A stretch of DNA of 64,000 nucleotides from an uncultured SAR86 cluster bacterium. Lineage in GTDB: Bacteria; Pseudomonadota; Gammaproteobacteria; Magnimaribacterales; D2472. The notes under the pieces were generated by a model, which was given only the letters and a program-made list of their open reading frames with translations, was not told where the DNA came from and searched no databases. The stretch is from the NCBI GenBank assembly GCA_902579825.1, contig CACHII010000001.1:264832-328831 (forward strand), in the 5' to 3' direction. The position numbers and the translations under genes were made by a program. Positions 63,272 to 64,000 of the stretch are shown one piece after another; position 1 is the stretch's first letter; each line of letters starts with the position of its first letter.

Positions 63272-63293
63272 TACGGAGGGCCTCCCCTCCGTA
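63272..63293. terminator. Strong hairpin between convergent genes
   Basis: TACGGAGGG and CCCTCCGTA form a perfect 9-bp stem with a 4-base loop, starting right after the CtlX-like stop and ending about 15 bases before the convergent gene's stop. It lacks a long T tract on either strand, so it may work as a bidirectional terminator or protect 3' ends. Confidence 0.6.
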
Positions 63294-63307
63294 TAATTAA
63301 TACCTAA

Positions 63308-64000
63308 TTAAGTGCTTGGATTATTATAAAGCTCATAGCTGTCATAGTAATCTGGTGAAATACAAGTAGATATTTCATCAAATTTAGCTTGCATGGCTTT
63401 ACCATTTTCCTCCCAGTCAGCATTACCTGCTTTCATGGACTCAAAGCTTGCATGCCAATTACCCCAGAGAAAATCAGCTTCAGCTCCCTCGAATTCTGGA
63501 TAATAAACGCCAAAGAAGTATGGATTTTCACTTCCATTCATATCAAGGTATTCATTGAATTGCACAACAGCTTCTCTTAAATCTTGACTTACTTTTCCAT
63601 CTTTAAAGTTACAAGCCAAAAATTCAGAAGCAAAATAACCTTCTTCACCCATAACCTCTCCAAATGATCCAGGGTCTCTAGGTAAATAGAATGTCCATGG
63701 AAATCTTCCTTCAATGTCACATGTCATTACATCAGCATATTTTTCAGACCATGCAAGAAATTCAGGTGATGGATTACTAAAAGCATTATCTGAGCTTTCT
63801 TTTGAATCCCATTCTAATTCCCACCAACCATTTGAAAATCTATGATTCTCTCCTACTGGTGCATAGACACCTGCCCAGCCTAAGCCTGCAGCAGGTTGAA
63901 GTTTTTGCCATTCAGATAACATTTCTTGAATACCATCCTCAAATTTAGGTCCAGCATTACATGCTAAAAATTCATTATAGAAAGGTCCTTTATAAACAGG
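63308..64000 (-). CDS. Repeat-containing protein of unknown function (truncated by window edge)
   Basis: The frame is open from base 64000 and the last ATG in view (63922) is probably internal, so the gene starts beyond the window. About 230 residues are visible, acidic and rich in Trp, Phe and Tyr. A motif repeats: NEFLACNAGPKFEDGIQEML near the visible start and SEFLACNFKDGKVSQDLREA about 120 residues later, each followed by an aromatic block with WAGVY or FFGVY. So at least two repeats of about 110 residues are present. I do not recognise the family. The product is probably secreted or periplasmic, but the signal peptide is out of view. Confidence 0.6.
   Translation of the reverse strand, partial: PVYKGPFYNEFLACNAGPKFEDGIQEMLSEWQKLQPAAGLGWAGVYAPVGENHRFSNGWWELEWDSKESSDNAFSNPSPEFLAWSEKYADVMTCDIEGRFPWTFYLPRDPGSFGEVMGEEGYFASEFLACNFKDGKVSQDLREAVVQFNEYLDMNGSENPYFFGVYYPEFEGAEADFLWGNWHASFESMKAGNADWEENGKAMQAKFDEISTCISPDYYDSYELYNNPST

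Noticed and set aside
1-64000. CRISPR arrays, insertion sequences, rRNA operons
   Set aside because: No regularly spaced direct repeats, no transposase-like proteins or terminal inverted repeats, and no rRNA-like segments were found on reading the window.

Overview
The window looks like part of an AT-rich, tightly packed genome of a free-living marine gammaproteobacterium. SAR86-like lineages are the best fit by gene content, but that is an inference and no marker gene here settles it. Evidence for Gammaproteobacteria is the smc-zipA-ligase gene order, sbcB, a full system I cytochrome c maturation operon, and the thrS, cysS and folE proteins. Genes overlap by a few bases or abut, many share ATGA or TAATG junctions, and no stretch over about 300 bases lacks a gene.

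Layout. 1-4.4 kb: tail of a DsbD-type reductase, a YwaF/TMEM164-like membrane protein, an MscS channel and an SLC13-type permease. 4.4-8.4 kb: a beta-lactamase-fold hydrolase, a pseudoazurin-alternative oxidase pair, tRNA-Val and exonuclease I. 8.4-16.9 kb: an acyl-CoA dehydrogenase divergent from a LysR regulator, an SDR, a Ca/Na antiporter, a periplasmic thioredoxin, an MFS transporter, and a cytochrome P450 with a beta-propeller partner. 17-21.5 kb: a TonB receptor, small membrane proteins and tRNA-Leu. 21.6-29.7 kb: a two-subunit-like acyl-CoA dehydrogenase pair (the first gene frameshifted), a secreted alkylsulfatase-like enzyme, a PreP-like peptidase and a lytic transglycosylase. 29.7-40.4 kb: one long minus-strand block running glycosyltransferase-like gene, ccmABCDEFGH(I), smc, zipA, DNA ligase, transglycosylase. 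40.4-47 kb: MetY, a cupin, MerC-like protein, secreted nuclease, thioesterase and a second TonB receptor. 47-56.8 kb: yidD, thrS, a membrane-anchored hydrolase, cysS, maf, folE and an orphan membrane protein. 56.8-64 kb: an MBL hydrolase, SDR, large metalloprotease, a minimal MGMT, an ornithine aminotransferase / citrulline hydrolase pair, and a repeat-containing orphan that runs off the window.

How the genes work together. DsbD, the two periplasmic thioredoxins and CcmA-H form a periplasmic redox and haem-attachment network. This suits a cell that uses c-type cytochromes, the copper protein pseudoazurin and a branched respiratory chain ending partly at an alternative oxidase. TonB receptors, lipoprotein and secreted hydrolases, acyl-CoA dehydrogenases, the thioesterase, the P450 and SDRs point to uptake and oxidation of lipid-like or aliphatic compounds. 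CtlX and RocD form a short citrulline to ornithine to glutamate-semialdehyde route.

Most notable observations. (1) The slot after zipA, which holds NAD-dependent ligA in many gammaproteobacteria, holds an ATP-dependent, T4-like DNA ligase. (2) The SMC upstream of it is about 730 residues, with both ATPase halves but no recognisable hinge. (3) Two genes only 1.3 kb apart carry an apparent extra T in a T run. (4) tRNA-Val(GAC) has C instead of the near-universal U at position 33. (5) A strong terminator hairpin lies directly against the Shine-Dalgarno sequence of one TonB receptor gene.
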